Shown piece after piece: positions 1 to 5,551 of a stretch of 5,551 bases of DNA. The notes under the pieces were generated by a model. It saw only the letters and a list, made by a program, of their open reading frames with translations. It made no database searches and was not told where the DNA came from. This stretch comes from JACJWR01 sp964547485 (GTDB lineage: Bacteria; Actinomycetota; Actinomycetes; S36-B12; UBA10799): contig CAZJNU010000145.1 of the NCBI GenBank assembly GCA_964547485.1, forward strand, positions 1 to 5,551, given 5' to 3'. Position 1 is the first letter of the stretch; every line of letters starts with the position of its first letter. A program made the translations under genes and the position numbers.

Positions 1-18
1 CGCTGGCTGGACTTTCAT
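1..18 (-). CDS. Possible start of the next operon gene (5' fragment only)
   Basis: An ATG on the minus strand at 18-16 opens a frame of six codons (reading M-K-V-Q-P-A) that runs off the left edge. It lies 37 nt after the hisF stop codon, with a weak purine stretch (AGGGA) just upstream. In many actinobacteria another gene, often hisI, follows hisF closely. Six residues are too few to identify a product or to confirm that the frame is coding, so this is only a candidate start. Confidence 0.25.
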
Positions 19-55
19 GAGTCCCTGGTCTGAACCAACCCTGACACGTAGGGAG

Positions 56-832
56 CTAGCGGGCGCGGCCCTCTCTCACTTGGAATCCGGCTCCGGCGAG
101 TGTGGATTTCACATCGGCGATGCTCAAATCCCCGAAGTGAAAGACGCTGGCCGCCAGCACCGCGTCGGCGCCAGCGGCCACGGCCGGTGGGAAGTCGGTC
201 AGCGAGCCCGCTCCACCACTCGCAATCACCGGCACGCTTACAGCGGCCCGGACCAGGCCAATCAGCTCGAGATCGAAACCCGCCTTGGTTCCGTCGGCAT
301 CCATGGAGTTGAGCAGGATTTCACCCGCACCGAGGTCGACCGCCTGCGCCGCCCAGGACACAGCATCGATGCCGGAACCACGCCGGCCGCCATGAGTGGT
401 CACCTCGAAGCCGGAGGCCGTGCCCGCCGCGCGACGCGCATCCACGCTCAGGACCACACACTGGGCACCGAACTCCTCGGCGGCCTCGGACAACAACTGT
501 GGTCGCATCAAAGCGGCAGTGTTGACGCCCACCTTGTCGGCCCCCGAACGCAGCAGCCGGTCGAAGTCGGCGCAACTGCGAACCCCGCCCCCCACCGTAA
601 GTGGAATGAACACCTGCTCGGCCGTCTGAGAGACGATGTCGTACATGGTCGACCGGTCCGAACTGCTGGCTGTGATATCGAGGAATACCAGCTCATCAGC
701 GCCCTGTTCCCCGTAGGCCCGGGCTAGCGCAACAGGGTCACCGGCATCACGCAGGTCAACAAAGTTGACGCCCTTGACAACCCTTCCATTGTCGACGTCG
801 AGGCAGGGGATCACACGGACGGCAAGAGTCAC
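56..832 (-). CDS. hisF: Imidazole glycerol phosphate synthase cyclase subunit HisF
   Basis: HisF is the cyclase half of cytoplasmic IGP synthase. It condenses PRFAR with ammonia channelled from HisH, giving imidazole glycerol phosphate and AICAR. The 258-residue product has the usual family length and a (beta/alpha)8 barrel. The N-terminal strand reads RVIPCLDVDNGRVVKG, with the catalytic acid at Asp12. The second catalytic acid is Asp131 in LSVDAR. Phosphate-binding loops are visible at TVGGGVRS (79-86), LLNSMDADGTKAG (173-185) and IASGGAGS (203-210). The start is GTG at 832, sharing GTGA with the priA stop. A GGAGG lies 10 nt upstream inside priA, so translation is probably coupled. Its partner hisH is two genes upstream. 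Family and pathway role are secure; the GTG start is well supported because the conserved domain begins at once. Confidence 0.97.
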   Translation of the reverse strand: MTLAVRVIPCLDVDNGRVVKGVNFVDLRDAGDPVALARAYGEQGADELVFLDITASSSDRSTMYDIVSQTAEQVFIPLTVGGGVRSCADFDRLLRSGADKVGVNTAALMRPQLLSEAAEEFGAQCVVLSVDARRAAGTASGFEVTTHGGRRGSGIDAVSWAAQAVDLGAGEILLNSMDADGTKAGFDLELIGLVRAAVSVPVIASGGAGSLTDFPPAVAAGADAVLAASVFHFGDLSIADVKSTLAGAGFQVREGRAR

Positions 833-1593
833 CTAGGGTCAGCCTCCCCCGCGACAACTTCGGCCACGTCCGCTGCAGCCGCTACTTCCGCAAGCGCAGC
901 TGGCAGTGAGAATGCCCCGGCGTAGAGAGCCTTGCCCACAATGGCGCCCTCGACGCCCATCCCATGCAGCTCCGCCAACGCCCGCAGGTCAGCGAGGCTC
1001 GACACACCTCCGGAGGCGACGACCGGCCGATCGGTCGCAGCACACACGTCCTTGAGCAGTTGCAGATTCGGACCGGTCATTGTGCCGTCCTTGGTCACAT
1101 CTGTGACGACGTAGCGGGCACAACCGTGGGCATCGAGCCGTGCGAGCACCTCGAACAATTCACCGCCCGATTTGGTCCAACCGCGGGCGGCCAACGTCGT
1201 GCCGCGCACGTCCAGGCCTATCGCCACCCGATCTCCGTGCGAGGCGATCACGGAAGCGCACCAAGCGGGGTCCTCAAGCGCGGCGGTGCCCATGTTGACC
1301 CGCCGGCAACCGGTCGCCAGTGCTGCGGCGAGTGACTCGTCATCGCGGATACCACCGGAGAGTTCGACCTGGATGTCCATGGCTGCGACCACCTCGGCGA
1401 TCACCTCCCGGTTGTCCCCTCGACCAAAGGCCGCATCCAAGTCCACCAGGTGTAGCCATTGGGCTCCCTGGCTCTGCCAGTCGAGCGCCGCCTGCAATGG
1501 GCTGCCGTAGTCGGTCTCCGAACCGGCCTCTCCCTGAACCAGCCGAACGGCCTGACCGGCCGCCACATCCACCGCGGGCAGTAACTCGAACAT
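829..1593 (-). CDS. priA: Phosphoribosyl isomerase A (HisA, probably bifunctional HisA/TrpF)
   Basis: This (beta/alpha)8 isomerase converts ProFAR to PRFAR in histidine synthesis. In actinobacteria lacking trpF the same enzyme also isomerises phosphoribosyl anthranilate for tryptophan synthesis. The product is 254 residues from the ATG at 1593. Visible PriA features are LLPAVDV with catalytic Asp9, Arg17 in AVRLVQG, HLVDLDAAFG, LSGGIRDDESLAAALATGC, LDVRGTTL, the Arg137-Gly-Trp139 segment of the active-site loop, and the second catalytic acid Asp169 in VTDVTKDGT. Arg17 and the Arg/Trp pair correspond to residues that let PriA handle both substrates, so dual activity is inferred. A TTG codon directly upstream (1596) would add one residue, but ATG has the better spacing, 6 nt from GAGGA. 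It lies 22 nt after hisH and its stop overlaps hisF by 4 nt. Confidence 0.95.
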   Translation of the reverse strand: MFELLPAVDVAAGQAVRLVQGEAGSETDYGSPLQAALDWQSQGAQWLHLVDLDAAFGRGDNREVIAEVVAAMDIQVELSGGIRDDESLAAALATGCRRVNMGTAALEDPAWCASVIASHGDRVAIGLDVRGTTLAARGWTKSGGELFEVLARLDAHGCARYVVTDVTKDGTMTGPNLQLLKDVCAATDRPVVASGGVSSLADLRALAELHGMGVEGAIVGKALYAGAFSLPAALAEVAAAADVAEVVAGEADPR

Positions 1594-1599
1594 CAAAGG

Positions 1600-1610
1600 T
1601 CCTCTTCTCC
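1600..1610 (-). promoter_or_regulatory. Shine-Dalgarno sequence of priA
   Basis: The purine run GGAGAAGAGGA lies in the only true gap of the operon, between the hisH stop and the priA ATG. Its GAGGA end sits 6 nt before the ATG at 1593, which favours that codon over the TTG at 1596 (3 nt away). It suggests ribosomes can load on priA independently of hisH. Confidence 0.7.
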
Positions 1611-1615
1611 ATCGG

Positions 1616-2266
1616 TCATCGAACCGTCTCCAACCAGTTCTCGAGCAGCGTCAGACCAGCATCCCCAGACTTCTCCGGGTGGAATTGGGTGGCCGCCAAC
1701 GGACCGTCCTCAACCGCGGCAAGAAAACCGCCACCGTAGTCGCACCAGGCAAGCCGGGGCGCGGGCAACGTTTCACTGCGACCCGACCCGATTCCGTTGG
1801 CTCCAAAGGAATGAACGAAGTAGAAGCGCTCGTCGGCAAGGCCGGCAAAGAGCGCACTGTCCACAGCTGGCCGGACGGTGTTCCAGCCCATGTGCGGAAG
1901 GATCGGGGCCTGCAGCGGCACTATCGAACCTGACCACTGTCCGAAGCCGGGGGCCTCCACGCCATGCTCGACGCCACTGTCGAACATCACCTGCATACCG
2001 ACGCAGATCCCCAACACGGGTCGGTCACCCGCGAGCCGAAGGTCGACGATCTCGGGGCCGCCGATACCGCGCAGTCCTGCCATGCAGGCGGCGAAGGCTC
2101 CCACACCCGGCACCACCAGCGCGTCAGCCGCCAGCGCCGCCTCTCTTGCGGACGTGACCTCGACGTCCGCTCCGATCGCCACGAGGGCGCGCGCGGCCGA
2201 GTGCAGATTTCCCGAGCCATAGTCGAGCACCACCACCCGCGGTCGCGCGGGACGGTGCGACGTCAC
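1616..2266 (-). CDS. hisH: Imidazole glycerol phosphate synthase glutaminase subunit HisH
   Basis: HisH is the class I glutamine amidotransferase subunit of IGP synthase. It hydrolyses glutamine and passes ammonia to HisF. The product is 216 residues from the GTG at 2266, a normal length. The fold begins with VVVLDYGSGN (11-20). The oxyanion-side loop PGVGAF is at 53-58. The nucleophile elbow LGICVGMQ carries Cys88, and the triad is completed by His196 and Glu198 in QFHPEKSG. The frame is open far upstream (to 2548) but overlaps hisB there and lacks HisH-like sequence, so the internal GTG is chosen. That GTG shares GTGA with the stop of the preceding small membrane-protein ORF. No strong Shine-Dalgarno is visible, which fits translational coupling. 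The family is certain; the start is likely, with about ten residues before the first strand. Confidence 0.95.
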   Translation of the reverse strand: MTSHRPARPRVVVLDYGSGNLHSAARALVAIGADVEVTSAREAALAADALVVPGVGAFAACMAGLRGIGGPEIVDLRLAGDRPVLGICVGMQVMFDSGVEHGVEAPGFGQWSGSIVPLQAPILPHMGWNTVRPAVDSALFAGLADERFYFVHSFGANGIGSGRSETLPAPRLAWCDYGGGFLAAVEDGPLAATQFHPEKSGDAGLTLLENWLETVR

Positions 2267-2424
2267 GCCGGCCGCCACCAGGCGTAGGCCGCGACCAGCG
2301 ACAAGACAGTGGCAACCGCGAGCACAGCCACCGCTACCCAGTGTTTCGACCGCGCGAAGCTGATAACGCCGCCGATCAGGAAACCGGCCAGGATCAGCAT
2401 TGCGAACGGCACCCAGGAGGCCAC
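2263..2424 (-). CDS. Small two-helix membrane protein between hisB and hisH
   Basis: This 53-residue ORF fills the space between hisB and hisH. It starts at GTG 2424, 2 nt after the hisB TAG, and its TGA overlaps the hisH GTG (GTGA, 2263-2266). The product is almost entirely two hydrophobic segments, roughly residues 4-24 (WVPFAMLILAGFLIGG...) and 29-50 (WVAVAVLAVATVLSLVAAYA WW end), joined by a short basic loop RSKH (25-28), with the tail RPA. By the positive-inside rule the loop should face the cytoplasm and both ends the outside. No catalytic or binding motif is seen. Third codon positions are GC-rich like the neighbours, supporting real coding. Other in-frame starts are GTG 2412 (49 residues) and ATG 2400 (45 residues); the first GTG keeps helix 1 whole. 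I do not recognise the family. No histidine-pathway step needs a membrane protein, so its role is open. Confidence 0.75.
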   Translation of the reverse strand: MASWVPFAMLILAGFLIGGVISFARSKHWVAVAVLAVATVLSLVAAYAWWRPA

Positions 2425-2426
2425 GG

Positions 2427-3014
2427 CTACAACGTGCCCTTCGTGCTCGGCACTCCCAACACACGAGAATCCAGCGCAACAGCCTCCCGCAGAGCCCTCG
2501 CGAGAGCCTTGAACTGCGCTTCCACAATGTGGTGGCCATTTCGGCCACTCAGCACCCGCACGTGCAGACAGATCTGCGCCGACGCGGTCAACGACTCCAG
2601 GATGTGGCCGGTCATGGTGGTGTCGTATTCGCCGATCATCGGAACCATCACTGGCTCTTCATGGACCAGGTAAGGCCGACCTGACAGATCGACGGCCACC
2701 AACGCACAGGCCTCATCCAGCGGGACCAGTGCGTCGCCGAACCGCCGGATCCCCGACTTGTCGCCGAGTGCCTCGCGCAGCGCCTGCCCCAGCGCCAACG
2801 AGGTGTCCTCGATCGTGTGATGGGAGTCCACTTCGAGGTCGCCCTCAGTTCGCACGTAGAGGTCGAAACCGCCATGCTTGCCCAGTTGGGAAAGCATGTG
2901 GTCGAAGAAGCCGACACCGGTCTGAACGTCGGTGCTGCCGGTGCCGTCGAGTTCGATCTCGACCACCACCGAACTCTCCTTGGTGATGCGCTCCACTCGT
3001 CCGACTCGACTCAT
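2427..3014 (-). CDS. hisB: Imidazoleglycerol-phosphate dehydratase HisB (monofunctional)
   Basis: HisB dehydrates imidazole glycerol phosphate to imidazole acetol phosphate, the substrate of HisC. It is a cytoplasmic manganese enzyme that forms large oligomers in this family. The 195-residue product has the length of the single-domain actinobacterial type and lacks the N-terminal HAD phosphatase domain of the enterobacterial fusion. The metal-binding signatures are DSHHTIED (63-70) and GHHIVEAQFKAL (160-171). GFFDHML (36-41) carries another ligand histidine. The start is ATG 3014, which shares ATGA with the hisC stop and has an excellent AGGAGG 7 nt upstream. An open extension to an ATG at 3167 would overlap hisC by about 150 nt and adds no family sequence, so it is rejected. 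The histidinol-phosphate phosphatase must be encoded elsewhere. Confidence 0.97.
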   Translation of the reverse strand: MSRVGRVERITKESSVVVEIELDGTGSTDVQTGVGFFDHMLSQLGKHGGFDLYVRTEGDLEVDSHHTIEDTSLALGQALREALGDKSGIRRFGDALVPLDEACALVAVDLSGRPYLVHEEPVMVPMIGEYDTTMTGHILESLTASAQICLHVRVLSGRNGHHIVEAQFKALARALREAVALDSRVLGVPSTKGTL

Positions 3015-4141
3015 CCTGATGCCTCCTGGCTTGCGTGTGAAGTTAGCGAAGCTGCCAACGCCGTCCGGAAGGCGCGGTTCTCCGACGGTGTTCCGATTGA
3101 AACCCGGAGCCATCCGAGGGGTCCGGTGGCCCGCACCAGCACGCCGGCGTCCAACAACTCGCGCCACAATCTGTCACGGTCGGGGAATCGCCCCACGAAT
3201 ACGAAGTTCGCGTCGGATTCGGCTACCGTGAGGCCTTGGCCGCGCAACCATCCAACCAGCAGGTCCCGTTCGTCGGCCAGCAGGTGCACCTGGGCGAGTA
3301 GTTCCCCCGCGTGGGACAAGGCGGTCTCGGCAACCACCTGGGTGACGGCCGACAGGTGGTAGGGAAGCCTGACCACTCGCAGTGCGTCCACAACTGCCTG
3401 GTTGGCAGCGGCGTAGCCGACTCGCGCGCCGGCGAGCGCGAACGCCTTACTCATGGTCCGGGTGACGACCAGTCGATGATTGTTCGGCAGCCGCTCCAGC
3501 GCGGTCGGCGTGCCGGGGCGGGCAAACTCCGCGTAGGCCTCGTCCACAACCACCATGCCGGGGGCAGCCGCAAGTACGGCGTCGAGCACCGCCGGCGGGA
3601 CACTGGTCCCGGTGGGATTGTTCGGCGAAGCCAACACGACCAGGTCGGGTGCGGCACTCCTAATCGCCTCGGCCACCTCTGTCGGGTCGAGCGAGAAGTC
3701 CTCTCGACGCGGACCCAGCAGCAGCCTGGTATGCGTGGAGCGTGCGTATTCGGCGTACATCGAGTAGGTCGGCGGGAAGATCATCATGGTGCGGCCCGGT
3801 CCACCGAACGCCTGCAAAAGTTGAACCATCACCTCGTTCGAGCCGTTGGCGGCCCATACCTGTTCGGGTCCGAGACCGTGGCCGAGGTAGTCGGCCAGCG
3901 CCGACCGCAGGCCGACCGCCTCACGGTCTGGATAGCGGTTGAGGTGTGCGGCGGCCGCGACAACTGCGGCTCCGATCTCCGCCACCAGCGCCGGCGATGG
4001 ACCGTAAGGATTTTCGTTCACGTTCAGGCTGACCGGCACCTCCAATTGCGGGGCGCCATAGGGCTCGATACCGCGTAGCTCCTCGCGCAACGGCAGGTCT
4101 GACGAGACCTCCGCGGTTGGCACCTTGTCGGGCGGCCTCAT
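3011..4141 (-). CDS. hisC: Histidinol-phosphate aminotransferase HisC
   Basis: HisC is a PLP-dependent fold-type I aminotransferase that converts imidazole acetol phosphate plus glutamate to histidinol phosphate. The 376-residue product has normal length. The N-terminal substrate region reads LREELRG...YGAPQ and LNVNENPYGPSP (39-50). Cofactor residues are visible: NGSNE (99-103), ASPNNPTG (171-178), Asp200 in VVDEAYAEF, and the Schiff-base lysine Lys232 in TMSKAFALAGARVGYA. Arg240 follows, and Arg346 in WLRVSIGT is the probable substrate-binding arginine. The ATG at 4141 overlaps the hisD TGA (ATGA), and no Shine-Dalgarno is visible upstream, so it probably depends on coupling to hisD. Related class I aminotransferases (for example aromatic ones) share these motifs; the position between hisD and hisB decides the assignment. 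Confidence 0.96.
   Translation of the reverse strand: MRPPDKVPTAEVSSDLPLREELRGIEPYGAPQLEVPVSLNVNENPYGPSPALVAEIGAAVVAAAAHLNRYPDREAVGLRSALADYLGHGLGPEQVWAANGSNEVMVQLLQAFGGPGRTMMIFPPTYSMYAEYARSTHTRLLLGPRREDFSLDPTEVAEAIRSAAPDLVVLASPNNPTGTSVPPAVLDAVLAAAPGMVVVDEAYAEFARPGTPTALERLPNNHRLVVTRTMSKAFALAGARVGYAAANQAVVDALRVVRLPYHLSAVTQVVAETALSHAGELLAQVHLLADERDLLVGWLRGQGLTVAESDANFVFVGRFPDRDRLWRELLDAGVLVRATGPLGWLRVSIGTPSENRAFRTALAASLTSHASQEASG
3022..3027 (-). promoter_or_regulatory. Shine-Dalgarno sequence of hisB
   Basis: AGGAGG lies within the last codons of hisC, 7 nt before the hisB ATG at 3014. It is the strongest Shine-Dalgarno inside the operon. It fixes the hisB start and excludes the longer upstream extension. 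Confidence 0.8.
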
Positions 4142-5445
4142 CGATCGAGCAGTCGGACTGCCACGGCGGCGCCGTGCGCGGGCAGATCTTCAGCGGCGGA
4201 GAGAGCCAGCACAGTCGGGGCGATCTCGGTCAGAGCCGCCCGCGAATAGTCGATCAGCTGCACCCCACGCAGGAATGTCTGGACCGACAGCCCGGCCGAG
4301 TGGCAAGCGCAACCGCCGGTCGGCAGAACGTGGTTGGAGCCGGCCGCATAGTCCCCGAGCGAGACCGGCGAGAAGTCGCCGACGAAGACCGCGCCAGCGT
4401 TGCGAATCCGCCCGGCAACCTCAGCGGCCTCGGCCGTCTGAATCTCCAGGTGCTCGGCCGCGTACAAGTTGGCAAGTTCGACCGCCGAAGCCAGATCGTC
4501 CACCAACGCGATCCCGCTCTGCACACCGGCCAGCGCCTGGCTAACCCGGTCGGAGTGTTTGGTGGCGGCCACGGCCAACTCCAGTTCGGCCAGCACGGCG
4601 GACACCAGCTCGGTGGAATCAGTGACGAGCACCGACGCCGCCACCACATCATGTTCCGCCTGGCTGATCAGATCCGCTGCGACAAAGGCCGGGATAGCAG
4701 TGTCGTCTGCGATGATCAGAATCTCGGTCGGCCCAGCCTCGCTATCGATTCCGATCCGACCCTTGAGCAGGCGTTTGGCAGCCGTCACCCAAATATTGCC
4801 CGGACCCGTCACCATCGACACCGGCTCGCACCGCCCGCCAACCGAGAGTTCGGCACCGTGCGCGAAAAGCGCGACGGCCTGCGCGCCGCCGGCGGCATAG
4901 ACTTCCTCGACCCCCAGCAATTCACATGCGGCGAGGATGCTCGGGTGCGGAAGGCCACCGAATTCCAGTTGGGGTGGCGAGGACACCGCGATCGAGGCCA
5001 CTCCGGCCAGCTGTGCCGGCACGACATTCATCACCACGCTGCTCGGATAGACGGCCCGACCGCCAGGCACGTAGAGCCCGACCCGGTCGACCGGCAGCCA
5101 ACGTTGGGTGACGAACCCTCCTGGCGACACCTCAACTGTGGTGTCAGTCCGCAGTTGAACGGTGTGGACCGTCCGCACCCGATCGATGGCCGTCTCCAGC
5201 GCTGCCCGAACGTCGGGGTCCAACCCGGCCAGGGCTTCTGCCATCGCACTGGCAGGCACCCGCAGAGACGCTGGCCGGACGCCGTCGAGGCGTTCACCGG
5301 CGTCCAGCACGGCTACCTCACCTCGGTTGGCGACATCATCAACGATGTCGCGGACAATCGCGGTGGCAGCTTCGACGTCTACCTCCGGCCGCGGCAAGAG
5401 ACCAGCACTCAACTCGCGACCGCGCAGATCGATGACCCTCATCAC
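4138..5445 (-). CDS. hisD: Histidinol dehydrogenase HisD
   Basis: HisD is the zinc- and NAD-dependent enzyme that oxidises histidinol to histidine in two steps, the end of the pathway. Numbered from the ATG at 5442 (434 residues) it shows VDRVGLYVPGG (118-128), GPGNIWVTAAKR (213-224), EAGPTE (235-240) and zinc ligands Gln261/His264 in ISQAEHD. It also has the catalytic pair Glu330-His331 in YAAEHLEIQ, zinc ligand Asp364 in LGDYAAGSNHVLPTGG, the segment CACHSAGLSVQTFLRG, and the last ligand His423 in DLPAHGAA. All key residues are present. GTG 5445 and ATG 5442 are adjacent starts. I give GTG because a -10 box 7 nt upstream would put the transcript start there, but ATG differs by only one residue. 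No Shine-Dalgarno is seen. It is the first gene of the operon and overlaps hisC by 4 nt. Confidence 0.97.
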   Translation of the reverse strand: MMRVIDLRGRELSAGLLPRPEVDVEAATAIVRDIVDDVANRGEVAVLDAGERLDGVRPASLRVPASAMAEALAGLDPDVRAALETAIDRVRTVHTVQLRTDTTVEVSPGGFVTQRWLPVDRVGLYVPGGRAVYPSSVVMNVVPAQLAGVASIAVSSPPQLEFGGLPHPSILAACELLGVEEVYAAGGAQAVALFAHGAELSVGGRCEPVSMVTGPGNIWVTAAKRLLKGRIGIDSEAGPTEILIIADDTAIPAFVAADLISQAEHDVVAASVLVTDSTELVSAVLAELELAVAATKHSDRVSQALAGVQSGIALVDDLASAVELANLYAAEHLEIQTAEAAEVAGRIRNAGAVFVGDFSPVSLGDYAAGSNHVLPTGGCACHSAGLSVQTFLRGVQLIDYSRAALTEIAPTVLALSAAEDLPAHGAAVAVRLLDR

Positions 5446-5452
5446 GAGCGCA

Positions 5453-5458
5453 ATGCTA
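5453..5458 (-). promoter_or_regulatory. Putative -10 box of the his operon promoter
   Basis: On the minus strand TAGCAT matches the actinobacterial TANNNT -10 pattern. Seven nucleotides separate it from the hisD GTG at 5445, so transcription would begin at or next to the start codon and give a leaderless mRNA. This agrees with the lack of any Shine-Dalgarno before hisD. No clear -35 hexamer is visible 16-19 nt upstream, which is common for actinobacterial promoters. Predicted from sequence only. Confidence 0.45.
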
Positions 5459-5469
5459 GCCGCGGCGGA

Positions 5470-5497
5470 GTGCCAGTCTGCAGCCGCCGACTATCCT
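5470..5497 (+). promoter_or_regulatory. Weak candidate divergent promoter
   Basis: On the plus strand GTGCCA (5470-5475) and TATCCT (5492-5497) are separated by 16 nt, each matching four of six positions of the -35 and -10 consensus. They would serve the gene suspected beyond the right edge, with a leader of about 40 nt to the Shine-Dalgarno sequence. Matches this weak arise by chance, so it is only a possibility suggested by the divergent layout. Confidence 0.2.
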
Positions 5498-5541
5498 TAA
5501 GCCTCAATCCACGTGCGCCGTGAGGCGCTGACAACTCGAAT

Positions 5542-5548
5542 GGAGGTG
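5542..5548 (+). promoter_or_regulatory. Shine-Dalgarno sequence of a divergent gene outside the window
   Basis: GGAGGTG on the plus strand is fully complementary to the anti-Shine-Dalgarno end of 16S rRNA. It lies three bases from the window end, so the start codon would fall just outside. An ATG overlaps it (5540-5542) but has no upstream ribosome site of its own. The gene would run divergently from the his operon. Its product cannot be known from this window. Confidence 0.45.
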
Positions 5549-5551
5549 GGA

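Noticed and set aside
19..55. A transcription terminator after hisF.
   Set aside because: The minus strand offers only a 4-bp stem (TGGT/ACCA with a TCAG loop) and no T-run, so there is no convincing intrinsic terminator and the operon may continue.
1594..1596. TTG as the priA start.
   Set aside because: It lies only 3 nt from the GAGGA ribosome site, whereas the adjacent ATG has good spacing; the difference is one residue.
2267..2548. N-terminal extension of hisH to 310 residues.
   Set aside because: The extra residues are Arg/Cys-rich, unlike any HisH, and overlap both hisB and the small membrane-protein ORF. GTG 2266 gives a normal length and a GTGA overlap.
3015..3167. N-terminal extension of hisB to an ATG at 3167.
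   Set aside because: It would overlap hisC by about 150 nt, adds non-family sequence, and ignores the AGGAGG placed 7 nt before ATG 3014.
3311..4078. A 255-codon plus-strand frame opposite hisC, and a similar 236-codon frame (17-727) opposite hisF.
   Set aside because: Both are mirror images of well-supported genes, have low-complexity compositions and show no family motif.
4117..5523. A 468-codon open frame on the plus strand opposite hisD.
   Set aside because: It is antisense to a gene with all catalytic residues intact. Its translation is rich in Arg, His, Gln and Gly with no recognisable domain, the usual result of codon bias on the opposite strand in GC-rich DNA.
1..5551. Mobile elements, CRISPR, RNA genes, or signs of horizontal transfer.
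   Set aside because: No repeats, inverted termini, transposase-like frames or structured RNA signatures were seen, and base and codon use look uniform along the operon.

Overview
The window reads as chromosomal DNA of a high-GC Gram-positive bacterium (class Actinomycetia). Third codon positions are strongly G/C. Several genes start with GTG. HisA has the actinobacterial PriA form, and HisD and PriA resemble Streptomyces-type proteins. I cannot assign a genus.

Almost the whole window is one histidine-biosynthesis operon on the minus strand, read from right to left: hisD (histidinol dehydrogenase), hisC (histidinol-phosphate aminotransferase), hisB (monofunctional imidazoleglycerol-phosphate dehydratase), a 53-residue two-helix membrane protein, hisH (glutaminase subunit of IGP synthase), priA/hisA (isomerase, probably also serving tryptophan synthesis) and hisF (cyclase subunit of IGP synthase). 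Packing is extreme. hisD/hisC and hisC/hisB share ATGA; the small ORF/hisH and priA/hisF share GTGA. The small ORF starts 2 nt after the hisB stop. The only real gap is 22 nt before priA, which carries its own Shine-Dalgarno sequence.

Together PriA, HisH-HisF, HisB, HisC and HisD cover ProFAR isomerisation to histidine, except for histidinol-phosphate phosphatase. HisB lacks a phosphatase domain, so that step must be encoded elsewhere. hisG, hisE and hisI are not visible. hisI or another gene could follow hisF: a weak candidate start lies at the extreme left edge.

Right of hisD (about 5446-5551) is a short divergent intergenic region. On the minus strand it has a TANNNT-type -10 box placed so that the his mRNA could be leaderless. 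On the plus strand a near-perfect Shine-Dalgarno sequence abuts the window end, suggesting a divergent gene just outside. I found no rRNA, tRNA, CRISPR, insertion sequence, riboswitch or convincing terminator, and no gene-free stretch over 300 bases. The one element not explained by standard histidine biosynthesis is the small membrane protein embedded in the operon.
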